Under the pieces are notes generated by a model that was given only the letters and a program-made list of their open reading frames with translations, was not told the origin of the DNA and did no database searches. DNA of 64,000 nucleotides, taken from contig NZ_CP022372.1 in the NCBI RefSeq assembly GCF_002220095.1, forward strand, positions 1,646,501-1,710,500, read 5' to 3'. Position numbers and translations under genes: made by a program. Shown here one piece after another: positions 26,445 through 35,527 of this stretch. Position 1 is the stretch's first letter; every line of letters begins with the position of its first letter. This DNA is from Bosea sp. AS-1 (GTDB lineage: Bacteria; Pseudomonadota; Alphaproteobacteria; Rhizobiales; Beijerinckiaceae).

Positions 26445-28466
26445 TCAGGCATCGTGAAAGAAATCGTGCACGGCTTTGGCCGTCGCCGCATTCACGCCGG
26501 GCGTGCGCATCAGATCGTCGAGCTTGGCGCGCTGGATCGCCTTCACCGTGCCGAAATGCAGGAGCAGCGCCCGCTTCCGCGAAGGGCCGATGCCGGGGAT
26601 CTCGTCGAGCGGGTTTTTCATCGTCTCGCGCTTGCGTTTGGCGCGATGGGTGCCGATGGCGAAGCGGTGTGCCTCGTCACGCAGGCGCTGGATGAAATAG
26701 AGCGCGGGATCGCGCGGTTGCAGCTTGAAGGGCTCCCGGCCGGCCATGTGGAAGGTCTCGCGCATGGCGTTGCGATCGGCCCCCTTGGCGATGGCGACGA
26801 GCGGAATGTCGGTGGCGTTGAGCTCGGCCATGATCTTGCGCGCGGCTTCGAACTGGCCCTTGCCGCCGTCGACGATGACGAGATCGGGACGGGATGGGAA
26901 GGCATCGGGATCGCGAGGAGCGGTAGCGGGAGAGGGACTTGAACCCCCGGCGCTCTCGGCATCCGATGCCGGAGCGGCCTCCTTCGCCAGCCTGGCGAAG
27001 CGGCGCGTCAGCACCTCGCGCATCATGCCGAAATCGTCGCCGGCGATGGTGTCGGTCGAGATGTTGAAGGTACGGTACTGGTTCTTCACGAAGCCGTCCG
27101 GCCCCGCCACGATCATGCCGCCGACCGCGTTGGTGCCCATGATGTGGGAGTTGTCGTACACCTCGACCCGGCGCGGTGCGGTCTCCATGCCGAAGGCGGC
27201 GCCGAGCGCGGCGAGCAGCGATTGCTGCCCGGCATTTTCGGCAAGCTTGCGGGAGAGCGCCTCATGGGCGTTCTTGACGGCATGTGCCATCAGGTCGGCG
27301 CGCTCGCCGCGTTTGGGATGCGCGACCTCGACCTTGCGACCGGCACGCGCCGAAAGCGCCTGGCCGATCAGCTCGATCTCCTCGACCGGATGCGAGAGCA
27401 GCACAAGTCGTGGCGGCGGCTTGTCGTCGTAGAACTGGGCGACCACCGAGGCGAGCACTTCGACGGGGGTCAGCGAGCGGTCGGCGCGCGGGAAGAGGGC
27501 GCGGTTGCCCCAGTTCTGGTGATTGCGGAAGAAGAAGATCTCGACGCAGAAATGCCCGGCCTGCTCGTCGATGGCGAAGACGTCGGCCTCTTCCACCCCT
27601 TGCGTGTTGATGTCCTGCCCTGCCTGCACGGCCGAGAGCGCGGCGAGGCGGTCGCGATAGCGAGCGGCCTTCTCGAATTCGAGTTCCTCGGCGGCGGCCT
27701 GCATCCGTGCCGAGAGCAGCTGCTTTACGGCGGAGGAGCGGCCGGAGAGGAAGTCGCGCGCCTGACCGGCGAGCGCCTGGTAATCGGGGATCGAGATCTC
27801 GCCGGTGCAGGGACCGGCGCAGCGCTTGATCTGGAAGAGCAGGCAGGGGCGCGTGCGATTCTCGTAGAAGGAATCGGAACAGGTGCGGATCAGGAAGGCC
27901 TTCTGCAGCGCGTCGATGGTGCGCTTCACGGCCCAAACCGAGGCGAAAGGCCCGAAATAGTCGCCCTTGCGGTGGCGCGAGCCGCGATGCTTGAGGATCG
28001 CGGGAGCGTCGTGGTCGCCGGTCAGCAGGATGTAGGGGAACGACTTGTCGTCGCGCAGCAGCACGTTGTAGCGCGGTCGGAGCTGCTTGATCAGGTTCGA
28101 CTCGAGCAGCAGCGCCTCGGTCTCGGTGCCGGTGGTGACGAACTCCATATTCGCCGTCTCGGCGATCATCCGGGCCACGGCGTTGGTATGCGCCATGCCG
28201 CGAGCATAGGAGGTCACGCGGTTCTTCAGGCTCTTGGCCTTGCCGACATAGAGCACCTCGCCGGCGCGGTCGAACATCCGGTAGACGCCAGGCTTGTTCG
28301 GCAGATGCCTGGCGAATTGCTGGATGACCTCGATGCCGGCCTTGAGTGCGCCGGGGGCGGCCTCGCCGAGGTCGAGCGCAGGTTCGGCTGCGGGGAGGGT
28401 GTCCTCCTCGTCCTCGAACTCCTCCTGTGGCAGATCGTCCTGACGTTCGCGACTCATAGGGCTCAT
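26445..28466 (-). CDS. uvrC: Excinuclease ABC subunit C
   Basis: A 673-aa nuclease of nucleotide excision repair that makes both incisions around UvrAB-marked lesions. Domains in order: GIY-YIG nuclease (about 50-130; GVYRMFDR then [13 protein letters not shown]), a cysteine-rich part, UVR motif (about 250-285, [14 protein letters not shown]), RNase H-like nuclease (about 400-560; VIVDGGKGQ), and two HhH motifs at the C-terminus ([15 protein letters not shown]). Starts at ATG 28466 or 28457 are both possible. Between residues 490 and 525 is a low-complexity insert whose reverse strand contains a tRNA T-arm-like stretch (see findings). Confidence 0.96.
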   Translation of the reverse strand: MSPMSRERQDDLPQEEFEDEEDTLPAAEPALDLGEAAPGALKAGIEVIQQFARHLPNKPGVYRMFDRAGEVLYVGKAKSLKNRVTSYARGMAHTNAVARMIAETANMEFVTTGTETEALLLESNLIKQLRPRYNVLLRDDKSFPYILLTGDHDAPAILKHRGSRHRKGDYFGPFASVWAVKRTIDALQKAFLIRTCSDSFYENRTRPCLLFQIKRCAGPCTGEISIPDYQALAGQARDFLSGRSSAVKQLLSARMQAAAEELEFEKAARYRDRLAALSAVQAGQDINTQGVEEADVFAIDEQAGHFCVEIFFFRNHQNWGNRALFPRADRSLTPVEVLASVVAQFYDDKPPPRLVLLSHPVEEIELIGQALSARAGRKVEVAHPKRGERADLMAHAVKNAHEALSRKLAENAGQQSLLAALGAAFGMETAPRRVEVYDNSHIMGTNAVGGMIVAGPDGFVKNQYRTFNISTDTIAGDDFGMMREVLTRRFARLAKEAAPASDAESAGGSSPSPATAPRDPDAFPSRPDLVIVDGGKGQFEAARKIMAELNATDIPLVAIAKGADRNAMRETFHMAGREPFKLQPRDPALYFIQRLRDEAHRFAIGTHRAKRKRETMKNPLDEIPGIGPSRKRALLLHFGTVKAIQRAKLDDLMRTPGVNAATAKAVHDFFHDA

Positions 28467-28560
28467 GTAGGATGCCGCAGCGGCTTCGTCATGTCAGGAC
28501 TGTCGCTGCAAGTCGCTGAAATCGACGGGCATCAAACCCGACCGCCCCGAGGAGCCTTGC

Positions 28561-29139
28561 GTGAGAGATGCCGTGCAGACTGTTCCCGGCCGGATCATCC
28601 TGCTCAATGGCGCGTCGAGCAGCGGCAAGTCCTCGCTGGCCCGCGCCATCCAGGCGCGGATCGACACGCCGTTCTGGCATATCTCGATCGACCATCTCCG
28701 CGATTCCGGCGTGCTGCCGATGGCGCGCATCCGCAGCAAGGAGTTCGACTGGCATGCCATGCGGGAGGCCTTCTTCATCGGCTTCGAGCGCTCGCTGCTG
28801 GCCTATGTCGAAGCCGGGAACGACCTGATCGTTGAGTACATCATGGAGAGCCAGCCCTGGCTGCACCGGCTGGTTGGGACGCTGGCCGGGCAGGACGTGT
28901 TCTTCGTCGGCGTGCATTGTGATCTCTCCGAGCTGGAACGACGGGAGCTTGTGCGGGGTGACCGACCCGTAGGAGATGCGCGGCGCGACTATTTCCGTAT
29001 CCACTCCTATTGCATCTACGATTGCGAGGTGGATGGGGCGAATGACCCGGCCGCGAGTGCCGATGCCGTCATGGCCGCCTGGAAGGATCGCGAGACTCCT
29101 TCGGCCTTCGACCGGCTGCGGGAGCAGTCGGTCGGCTGA
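28561..29139 (+). CDS. Chloramphenicol phosphotransferase-like P-loop kinase
   Basis: A 192-aa P-loop kinase of the CPT family (PF07931). The Walker A motif is LLNGASSSGKSS near residue 18; the Asp in ISIDHLRDS aligns with the catalytic Asp of the Streptomyces enzyme; FVGVHCDLSELERRE carries the LID region. Streptomyces CPT phosphorylates the C3 hydroxyl of chloramphenicol; in most bacteria the natural substrate is unknown, so resistance is not claimed. Start: GTG at 28561 with GAGGAG upstream. It is divergent from uvrC. Confidence 0.82.
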   Translation: MRDAVQTVPGRIILLNGASSSGKSSLARAIQARIDTPFWHISIDHLRDSGVLPMARIRSKEFDWHAMREAFFIGFERSLLAYVEAGNDLIVEYIMESQPWLHRLVGTLAGQDVFFVGVHCDLSELERRELVRGDRPVGDARRDYFRIHSYCIYDCEVDGANDPAASADAVMAAWKDRETPSAFDRLREQSVG

Positions 29140-29264
29140 CCTTTGCCGAGCCCGGCGTGCGTTTCACGCTGCCCTGAATTGCGGATCGAGGGCGCTATCG
29201 CTTCTCCAGCGGAGCGCCAATATCAGAGGGAACTGCCTGCGCGTTTCACCGAGGATCGAAACCC

Positions 29265-30281
29265 ATGTCCCCGTCCGACAACCTCCGAATCCTTCTCGCC
29301 TCCCGCCCCGAGGGGCGTCCGACGCCGCAGAATTTCCGACTGGAGCAGGCGGCCATCCCTGCGATCTCCGACGGCCAGGTCCTGCTCAGGACCCTCTATC
29401 TCTCGCTCGACCCCTACATGCGTGGCCGGATGAGCGCAGCGAAGTCCTATGCCGCTCCCACCGAAATCGGCCAGGTGATGGAAGGAGGCACCGTGGCCGA
29501 GGTGCTGGAAAGCCGCGACCCAGCCTTCAGGCCGGGCGACATCGTCCTGTCCTATTCCGGCTGGCAGTCCTATGCGGCTGCCGGCGGCGCGCAGCTCCGC
29601 AAGCTCGATCCGGCGCAGGCGCCGGTGACGACTGCGCTCGGCGTGCTCGGCATGCCCGGCTTCACCGCCTACGCCGGGCTGCTCACGATCGGCCAGCCCA
29701 AGCCGGGGGAGACGGTCGTCGTGGCTGCGGCGAGCGGGCCGGTCGGCTCCGCGGTCGGTCAGATCGCGCGGATCAAGGGCGCGCGCGCCGTGGGTATCGC
29801 CGGCGGGCCTGAGAAATGCGCCTTCGTGCGTGACACCTTCGGCTTGGATGCCGTCATCGACCATCGCGACCCGGAGATGGCGAGCCAGCTTGCCGCCGCC
29901 TGCCCGAACGGGGTCGACGTCTATTTCGAGAATGTCGGTGGCCATGTCTGGGATGCCGTTTTCCCGCTGCTCAATACCTTTGCACGCATCCCGGTCTGCG
30001 GTCTCATCGCGCAATACAATGCGACCGGCGATTTCCCGGGGCCGGACCGACTGCCGGTGCTGATGCGCCAGGTGCTGTCGAAGAGCCTGACGATCCGCGG
30101 GTTCATCCAGCGCGAATTCGCGGCCCAGGCACCAAAGTTCCGCGAGGAGATGGCGCGCTGGATCGCGGAGGGAGCGGTCAAGTACAAGGAAGATATCGTC
30201 GATGGTCTGGAGAATGCGCCGGAGGCCTTCATCGGGCTGCTGGAAGGCAGGAACTTCGGCAAGCTGATCGTCAAGCTCTGA
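29265..30281 (+). CDS. NADP-dependent MDR-family oxidoreductase (CurA/YncB-like)
   Basis: A 338-aa medium-chain reductase without the catalytic or structural zinc cysteines. Features: the N-terminal substrate domain with LYLSLDPYMRGRM near residue 45, and the coenzyme-binding motif VVAAASGPVGSAVGQIA near residue 155 (GxxGxxxG type). FENVGGHVWDAVFPLLN is characteristic of the leukotriene B4 dehydrogenase / curcumin reductase branch. It probably reduces an alpha,beta-unsaturated ketone or aldehyde in the cytosol with NADPH. Substrate not known. Confidence 0.93.
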   Translation: MSPSDNLRILLASRPEGRPTPQNFRLEQAAIPAISDGQVLLRTLYLSLDPYMRGRMSAAKSYAAPTEIGQVMEGGTVAEVLESRDPAFRPGDIVLSYSGWQSYAAAGGAQLRKLDPAQAPVTTALGVLGMPGFTAYAGLLTIGQPKPGETVVVAAASGPVGSAVGQIARIKGARAVGIAGGPEKCAFVRDTFGLDAVIDHRDPEMASQLAAACPNGVDVYFENVGGHVWDAVFPLLNTFARIPVCGLIAQYNATGDFPGPDRLPVLMRQVLSKSLTIRGFIQREFAAQAPKFREEMARWIAEGAVKYKEDIVDGLENAPEAFIGLLEGRNFGKLIVKL

Positions 30282-30366
30282 GGCAGTCTGCCACGGGCCG
30301 GCCTTTTTTCTTGACCATTCGACAGGTGCGCGGTCATCACCATGCCCCCGTCAATGGACCTTGCCG

Positions 30367-31209
30367 ATGCCCGTTTTCGCGATTCCGTTCCCGATGATCG
30401 ATCCTGTCGCGGTCCAGCTCGGACCGCTCGCGATCAAATGGTACGGGCTTGCCTATGTCGTCGGGCTGCTTGGCGGCTGGTGGTATGCGCGCCTGTTGGT
30501 GGCCACGGACCGGCTCTGGCATGGGCGGCCGCGACCGCAGCCGGTCGAGCTCGACGACATGCTGCTCTTCGTCGCTTTCGGCGTCGTGCTCGGTGGGCGT
30601 ACCGGCTTCGTGCTGTTCTATGACCTGCCGCGCTATATCGAGCGGCCGCAGGACATCCTTGCGATCTGGCAGGGCGGCATGTCCTTCCATGGCGGGCTGA
30701 TCGGCGCGACGCTTGGCTTGTGGCTATTCGCCCGGCGGCGCGGTTATCCGGCGCTCTCGGTCTTCGATCTGGCGGCGGCGGTGGTGCCGATCGGGCTCTT
30801 CCTCGGGCGTATCGCCAATTTCATCAATGGCGAGCTCTGGGGCCGGCCGGCTCCGGATTTTCCCTGGGCGATGGTGTTCCCGAATGGCGGGCCGGTGCCA
30901 CGCTATCCGAGCCAGCTCTTCGAGGCTTTCGCCGAAGGCCTCGTGCTGTTCGCGCTGGTCAACATCCTGGTCTGGTCGGGCTGGTTCCGCCGGCCGGGCT
31001 TCGTGGCCGGGGTCTTCGGCATCGGCTATGCGGTCGCGCGCATCGTCTGCGAGTTCTTCCGCGAGCCCGATCCGCAGCTCGGCTTCCTGTTCGGCAGCTC
31101 GGTCGATGCGCTTTCGGGCGGCATCACCATGGGCATGCTCTTGTCGCTGCCGGTGCTGGCCGTCGGGATCTGGCTGGTGCTACGCAGCCGGCGCGAGGCA
31201 GCGGCGTGA
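30367..31209 (+). CDS. lgt: Prolipoprotein diacylglyceryl transferase
   Basis: A 280-aa inner-membrane enzyme that moves diacylglyceryl from phosphatidylglycerol to the lipobox Cys of prolipoproteins. Seven membrane segments are visible. Essential motifs: KWYGLAYVVG near residue 25, the His in MSFHGGLIG, the signature GRIANFINGELWGRP near residue 150, and RYPSQLFEAF. I chose the ATG at 30367; a TTG at 30361 would add two residues. Its TGA overlaps the GTG of the next gene. Confidence 0.95.
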   Translation: MPVFAIPFPMIDPVAVQLGPLAIKWYGLAYVVGLLGGWWYARLLVATDRLWHGRPRPQPVELDDMLLFVAFGVVLGGRTGFVLFYDLPRYIERPQDILAIWQGGMSFHGGLIGATLGLWLFARRRGYPALSVFDLAAAVVPIGLFLGRIANFINGELWGRPAPDFPWAMVFPNGGPVPRYPSQLFEAFAEGLVLFALVNILVWSGWFRRPGFVAGVFGIGYAVARIVCEFFREPDPQLGFLFGSSVDALSGGITMGMLLSLPVLAVGIWLVLRSRREAAA

Positions 31210-32297
31210 GCACACTCGAGGCGGAGCTGATCCGCCTGATCCGCGAGGAAGGGCCGTTGCCCGTTTCGCGTTTCATGGCGCTGGCGCTCGGCCATCCGCG
31301 CCATGGCTATTACATGACGCGCGATCCTTTCGGCCAAGAAGGCGACTTCACCACTGCTCCGGAGATCAGCCAGATGTTCGGCGAGCTCCTGGGGCTCTGG
31401 GCCGCGCATCTCTGGCAGGCGATGGGAGCGCCGGCGCGCTTCCGCCTTGTCGAGCTCGGGCCGGGGCGCGGCACGCTGATGGCCGACATTCTGCGGGTGA
31501 CACGGATCGTGCCTGGCTTCCATGCAGCGCTGTCGGTTCATCTCGTCGAGACGAGCTCGATGCTGCGCGACAAGCAGGCTGTGGCGCTGAGCGGCGCCGG
31601 AGCGGTCTGGCACGACAGCATCGCGACGGCGCTTGATGGCCCGGCGATCGTGCTGGCCAATGAATTCCTCGATGCGTTGCCGCTCGATCAGTTCGTCATG
31701 ACGGCGGAGGGCTGGCATGAACGGCTCCTCGGGCTCGGCGACGACGGGGCGCTGGCGTTCGGGCTCGCCCTGGTCGGCGAGGATTCGTTGAAGATCGCGG
31801 CGCCGGTCGGCAGCGTCTTCGAGCAACCCTATGCCGCGCTCGATGTCGTCACCGCGATTGCACGCCATATCGCAGGGGAGGGCGGCGGCGCCCTGTTCAT
31901 CGACTACGGTTCGGTACGTTCCGGCTTCGGCGACACGCTGCAAGCGATGAGGCGGCACGGCTTCGTCGATCCGCTGGCCGAGCCGGGCGAGGCGGATCTG
32001 ACGGTGCATGTCGATTTCGAGCGGATGGGGCAGGCGGCGCTGAAGGCGGGGGCAGCATTGCACGGACCTGCGACGCAGCGCGACTTCCTGCTGGCGCTCG
32101 GGCTGGCGCAGCGGGCTCAGGCTTTGTCCCAGAAGGCCGATGCCGCTCAGCGTCAGGCGATCTCGGAGGCCTTCGATCGGCTGATCCAGCCAGGCGAGAT
32201 CGGCATGGGCGATTTGTTCAAGGTTCTGGCGCTATCTCAGCCGACCCTGCCGCCGCTGCCCGGATTTGAACGTCATCGGGTGCCAGAGCAGGTCTGA
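31206..32297 (+). CDS. MidA/NDUFAF7-like SAM-dependent methyltransferase
   Basis: A 363-aa methyltransferase of the family that includes human NDUFAF7, which dimethylates an arginine of complex I. Motif I is LVELGPGRGTLMADILR near residue 85; NEFLDALPLDQF near 150 is the family's second hallmark. The N-terminal part GYYMTRDPFGQEGDFTTAPE is also characteristic. It starts at GTG 31206 inside the lgt stop (GTGA), so it is translationally coupled to lgt, the usual order in alphaproteobacteria. The bacterial substrate is not established. Confidence 0.9.
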   Translation: MSTLEAELIRLIREEGPLPVSRFMALALGHPRHGYYMTRDPFGQEGDFTTAPEISQMFGELLGLWAAHLWQAMGAPARFRLVELGPGRGTLMADILRVTRIVPGFHAALSVHLVETSSMLRDKQAVALSGAGAVWHDSIATALDGPAIVLANEFLDALPLDQFVMTAEGWHERLLGLGDDGALAFGLALVGEDSLKIAAPVGSVFEQPYAALDVVTAIARHIAGEGGGALFIDYGSVRSGFGDTLQAMRRHGFVDPLAEPGEADLTVHVDFERMGQAALKAGAALHGPATQRDFLLALGLAQRAQALSQKADAAQRQAISEAFDRLIQPGEIGMGDLFKVLALSQPTLPPLPGFERHRVPEQV

Positions 32298-32343
32298 AGG
32301 ACGCGAGACCCGGACTTCCGGGGTGCGCAAACGGGACGACGCC

Positions 32344-33108
32344 ATGTTTATCACTTCTCCCGAAATGGCCGGCGAAGCTGGCATCCGCCACGCCTTCTTC
32401 ACGCGCGAGGGCGGCGTCTCGACCGGCATCTATGCCTCGCTCAACGGCGGCCTCGGGTCATCCGACGATCCGGCGGCGGTGCGGGAGAACCGGGTGCGGA
32501 TGGCCCGCCATCTCAAGGTCGAGCCCGATCACCTCGTCAGCGTTCATCAGGTCCATTCGCCGGATGTCGCCCTGGTCACCGGCCCCTGGCAGGCCGAGAA
32601 GCCGCGGGCCGATGCTATGGTGACGATCTCGCAGAATGTCGCGCTCGGCATTTCCACGGCCGATTGCGGCCCGATCCTGTTCGCGGACAGCGAGGCACGG
32701 GTGATCGGGGCCGCGCATTCCGGCTGGAAGGGCGCGTTTACCGGGATTGTCGGCGCCACCGTGACGGCGATGGAAAAGCTCGGCGCACGGCGCGAGCGCA
32801 TTCTCGCCGTGCTGGGGCCGACCATCAGTGCCGCCGCCTATGAGGTCGGTCCGGAATTCGTCGAGCGCTTCAAGGCCGAAAACGCGACCTATGCCCGCTT
32901 CTTCACCGCCTCCGAACGCCCGGCCCATGCGATGTTCGACCTGCCGGCCTTCATCGGGCTCAAGGCGCAGGAGGCGGGAATCGGCCGCTTTGTCGATCTG
33001 TCCCTATGCACCTACGCGGATGAGCGGCGCTTCTTCAGCTATCGCCGCACGACGCATCGCGGCGAGCCCGATTACGGACGGCTGATCGCGGCGATCACGC
33101 TGGATTGA
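32344..33108 (+). CDS. pgeF: Peptidoglycan editing factor PgeF (laccase-domain)
   Basis: A 254-aa cytosolic enzyme of the YfiH family; the E. coli protein removes misincorporated L-Ser residues from muropeptide precursors. The metal ligands are visible: His in VHQVHSPDV, Cys in TADCGPILF, His in AAHSGWKGAF. GPTISAAAYEVGPEF and FFSYRRTTHRGE complete the family signature. ATG at 32344 is 46 nt after the methyltransferase stop. Together with lgt it forms an envelope-related cluster. Confidence 0.92.
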   Translation: MFITSPEMAGEAGIRHAFFTREGGVSTGIYASLNGGLGSSDDPAAVRENRVRMARHLKVEPDHLVSVHQVHSPDVALVTGPWQAEKPRADAMVTISQNVALGISTADCGPILFADSEARVIGAAHSGWKGAFTGIVGATVTAMEKLGARRERILAVLGPTISAAAYEVGPEFVERFKAENATYARFFTASERPAHAMFDLPAFIGLKAQEAGIGRFVDLSLCTYADERRFFSYRRTTHRGEPDYGRLIAAITLD

Positions 33109-33304
33109 CCGGCCCATCAGGCGGCTTTTCCGGCGATACACGGCTCCGCCGAATTGGCATCCGAGCACGATAGAGGTTGATGGAGCGGTGCGGCGGCTTG
33201 CCGCAGGGCCGCTTCGGGGGCATCCTCCACCGATGTCGGCCGGAACGCATCGCTCCCCGACTTACGATTTCCTCTGGCGATGCCTGTAAGATGCGGGGGC
33301 TGCA

Positions 33305-33589
33305 GTGGAACAGATCCTGATGAACCTCGTCGCCGGTGCGATCGGCGGCAACGCGGCCGGCAAGGCCAGTCCGAGCTTCGACCTCGGAACCTTGGGCAAC
33401 ACCCTCTCCGGCCTGGTCGGGGGCGGGGTGCTCGGCCAATTGATTCCCCTGCTGATCCCGGCGATCAGCGCCGCCGCGCAGGGCGGTAATCTCAGCGTCG
33501 GCAGCATCCTCACCAATCTGATCGGCGGCGGTGCGGGCGGCGCGATCCTGACCGCGATCATCGGCGCGCTGAAGAATCGCGCGGCCTGA
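33305..33589 (+). CDS. Small glycine-rich hydrophobic protein
   Basis: A 94-aa protein, GTG start at 33305 (an in-frame ATG at 33320 is an alternative). It has glycine-zipper-like runs (GAIGGNAAG, LVGGGVLGQLIPLLIPA, GGGAGGAILTAIIGAL) separated by polar segments. The last runs could insert into or lie on a membrane. Codon use is ordinary for the window. No family recognised. It is 196 nt past pgeF and convergent with the FolM-like SDR gene (8-nt gap). Confidence 0.6.
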   Translation: MEQILMNLVAGAIGGNAAGKASPSFDLGTLGNTLSGLVGGGVLGQLIPLLIPAISAAAQGGNLSVGSILTNLIGGGAGGAILTAIIGALKNRAA

Positions 33590-33597
33590 GGGTCGTT

Positions 33598-34344
33598 TCA
33601 ATCGACGATGTCGGGTGTGCGCCACCCCAGATGCTGCCCGGCATCGACGGCGATCATCTGCCCCGTGACCGAGCGGGCGCGTGCGAGGTAGAGCACGGCT
33701 TCGGCGATCTCCTTCGCGTCGATCCGGTGGCCGAGCAACGTGCCTGCAGCCTCGCGTTCGAGCAGCCGCGTGCCGTCATGCGGGTTGGGGAAAGTCGGGC
33801 CGGGACCAACGGCGTTGACCCGGATGCGTGGCGCCAACGCCTGGGCGAGCGTGGTCGTAGCGGCGAGCAGGGCAGCTTTGGTCAGGGTGTAGGAATAATA
33901 TTGCGGCGTCAGCTTCCAGACGCGCTGGTCGACGATGTTGACGATGGCGCCGTCGCGATCTGCCGGCAGGCGGTTGGCCATGGCACCGGCCAGCAGGGAC
34001 GGTGCCCGCAGATTGACGGCGAACTGACGATCCCAGGTTGCGATGTCGAGCGCGCGGACGTCGTCGACAACGAAACTTGCGGCATTGTTGACCAGCAGCG
34101 TCACGGGGCCGAGCGCGGCCTCGACCGAGGGCAGCAGCTCCTGAACGGAATCGGCATCCGCCAGATCTGCCTCGAAGGCGGCCACGGTCGCGCCGGATGC
34201 GGCCAGGCGCTGCACGAGCTCCTCGGCTTCGTCGCGATGACTGCCGTGGTGGATCGCGACGGCGAAGCCCGCTCCCGCCAGCCGCTCGACGATGGCGCGC
34301 CCGATTCGCCGTGCCCCGCCCGTGACCAGCGCGATCTCAGCCAT
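33598..34344 (-). CDS. SDR-family oxidoreductase, FolM/pteridine-reductase-like
   Basis: A 248-aa short-chain dehydrogenase. The coenzyme motif is VTGGARRIG near residue 7, matching the TGx3RxG form of pteridine reductases and E. coli dihydromonapterin reductase rather than the usual TGx3GxG. NNAASF is at about 87, and the catalytic Tyr-x3-Lys is YTLTK in the segment YYSYTLTKAAL near residue 155. These suggest NADPH-dependent pterin reduction, an inference from the motif. Overlaps the glycosyltransferase gene upstream by 8 nt. Confidence 0.85.
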   Translation of the reverse strand: MAEIALVTGGARRIGRAIVERLAGAGFAVAIHHGSHRDEAEELVQRLAASGATVAAFEADLADADSVQELLPSVEAALGPVTLLVNNAASFVVDDVRALDIATWDRQFAVNLRAPSLLAGAMANRLPADRDGAIVNIVDQRVWKLTPQYYSYTLTKAALLAATTTLAQALAPRIRVNAVGPGPTFPNPHDGTRLLEREAAGTLLGHRIDAKEIAEAVLYLARARSVTGQMIAVDAGQHLGWRTPDIVD

Positions 34345-35179
34345 CGTTCGGCTGCTTTCCGGTCAGGCTGCCGGCCGGCGTGATGCCGGCGTTGCGCTGC
34401 AGACGTCGCTCCCAGTGCTTGGCGACGCGCAGATAGCGATAGAAGGCATAGTTCATCGCTGTCATGAAGCCGTAGAGGCCGCGCAGCGCATGTCGGCGGC
34501 CGATATAGGCCTTGAAGAAATTCGCCGGAAACTCGGCGATGAGCCTGAAGGCTGAGACTGTCGCGCCGCGCGCGTCGAGATCGTCGGCCTGGGCGTCGCT
34601 ATAGGCATTGAGCTTGTCCATCTGCTCGCCGAGCGAGCGGACGGAAAAGTGGTGGATTGTGCCCTTCAGCTTCCCAACCTTGGTGCCGGGCTGAAGATCG
34701 ACGCGGTCGTGGACCGGCGAGGATGAGTAGCGCCCTTTCGATTTGCGATAGAGCCGCACCGGCGAGAGGGCGTAAGCGAATCGGTGCGGTGCCCGCTCGC
34801 CGGGGAAGATTTCCGCGATTCTCGTCCTGTAGGCGTCGGCGGCCGGCGCTCCGGCCTGAAACAGGGCTGTGATCTCGGCGATGAGATCCGCCGGCAGCAC
34901 CTCGTCCGCATCGAGATTGAGGAGCCAATCGTGGCGACATTGCTCCTCGGCGAAGCGCTTCTGCTGGCCATATCCCGGCCAGGGGTTGAAGATGACGCGG
35001 GCGCCGAGGGCCTCCGCCACGCCTTGCGTGCCGTCGGTCGAGCCGGAATCGACGACGACGATGTCGTCGCTCACGGCACGGGCCGCGGCGATGGTGAGGC
35101 CGATCCGGTCGGCTTCGTTCTGCGCGATGATGAAGATGGAAAGAGGCGGCACAGTCTCGTTTAACCCGTGAGATTTCAA
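34337..35179 (-). CDS. WaaE/KdtX-like family 2 glycosyltransferase
   Basis: A 280-aa GT2 enzyme of the lipopolysaccharide core type (WaaE/KdtX, beta-1,4-glucosyltransferase-like). Motifs: FIIAQNEADRIGLTI near residue 17, VVDSGSTDGT near 43, the metal site NLDADEVLP near 92, and the C-terminal AMNYAFYRYLRVAKHWE. The start ATG at 35179 gives typical length. No membrane helices. It is translationally linked to the SDR gene that follows. Expected role is adding a sugar to lipid A core or another cell-surface glycan. Confidence 0.87.
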   Translation of the reverse strand: MKSHGLNETVPPLSIFIIAQNEADRIGLTIAAARAVSDDIVVVDSGSTDGTQGVAEALGARVIFNPWPGYGQQKRFAEEQCRHDWLLNLDADEVLPADLIAEITALFQAGAPAADAYRTRIAEIFPGERAPHRFAYALSPVRLYRKSKGRYSSSPVHDRVDLQPGTKVGKLKGTIHHFSVRSLGEQMDKLNAYSDAQADDLDARGATVSAFRLIAEFPANFFKAYIGRRHALRGLYGFMTAMNYAFYRYLRVAKHWERRLQRNAGITPAGSLTGKQPNDG

Positions 35180-35527
35180 GGCTTAAGCATGCTCGTACAA
35201 GAGCGGCAAGGCGAATGCCGAAAGTTTTGGGGCGATCACGGGAACCTTGGGAGAGAACCTGCGTTTGACGGATGGCTTTCCGTTCCCGCGGAGAGTCCAA
35301 TGGCGTTCTATTAGTATTCGATTTACCATCTTGGCTCCCCCGGCCGTGGTTAACCCGGTTTTACCTATTTGCGTTCAGTTATCGCATTCGTGCCGCATTT
35401 CTGCCGCGGTCTGCAAGGCAGATGTGTTGTCGGTGCAACAGACAAAAGCGACGACTGGTTCTATACAGTCATCATCGAAATCAAAACGCCGGGCCTTCCG
35501 GTGATCGCGACGACTAAGGAGTATGTC
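35180..35527. other. 348-nt leader and promoter region of the outer membrane protein gene
   Basis: The gap between divergent genes has no supported ORF. It is AT-richer than its surroundings and must hold promoters for both the glycosyltransferase gene and the abundant barrel-protein gene; one candidate promoter is listed separately. The region 35465-35527 would form a leader of about 50 nt if that promoter is used. Confidence 0.45.
35439..35467 (+). promoter_or_regulatory. Candidate promoter of the outer membrane protein gene
   Basis: CAGACA (35439-35444), 17-nt spacer, TATACA (35462-35467). The -35 matches TTGACA at four of six positions and the -10 matches TATAAT at four of six. The start codon follows at 35528 with an AAGGAG ribosome site at 35516-35521. 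Confidence 0.35.

Noticed and set aside
26928..26962. A tRNA gene in uvrC
   Set aside because: Only the T-arm and acceptor 3' part fit. No anticodon arm or 5' acceptor lies at the right distance, and the segment is within an intact reading frame.
27144..28835. Plus-strand 563-aa ORF
   Set aside because: Antisense to uvrC and in part in another frame of the CPT-like gene. No domain recognised.
28561..29139. Chloramphenicol resistance gene
   Set aside because: The protein has the CPT fold and the key Asp, but CPT-like kinases are widespread in bacteria with no link to resistance. I kept it as a kinase of unknown substrate.
35180..35527. Riboswitch or sRNA upstream of the barrel protein
   Set aside because: No known riboswitch core or clear terminator/antiterminator pair is visible; a plain promoter and leader suffice.
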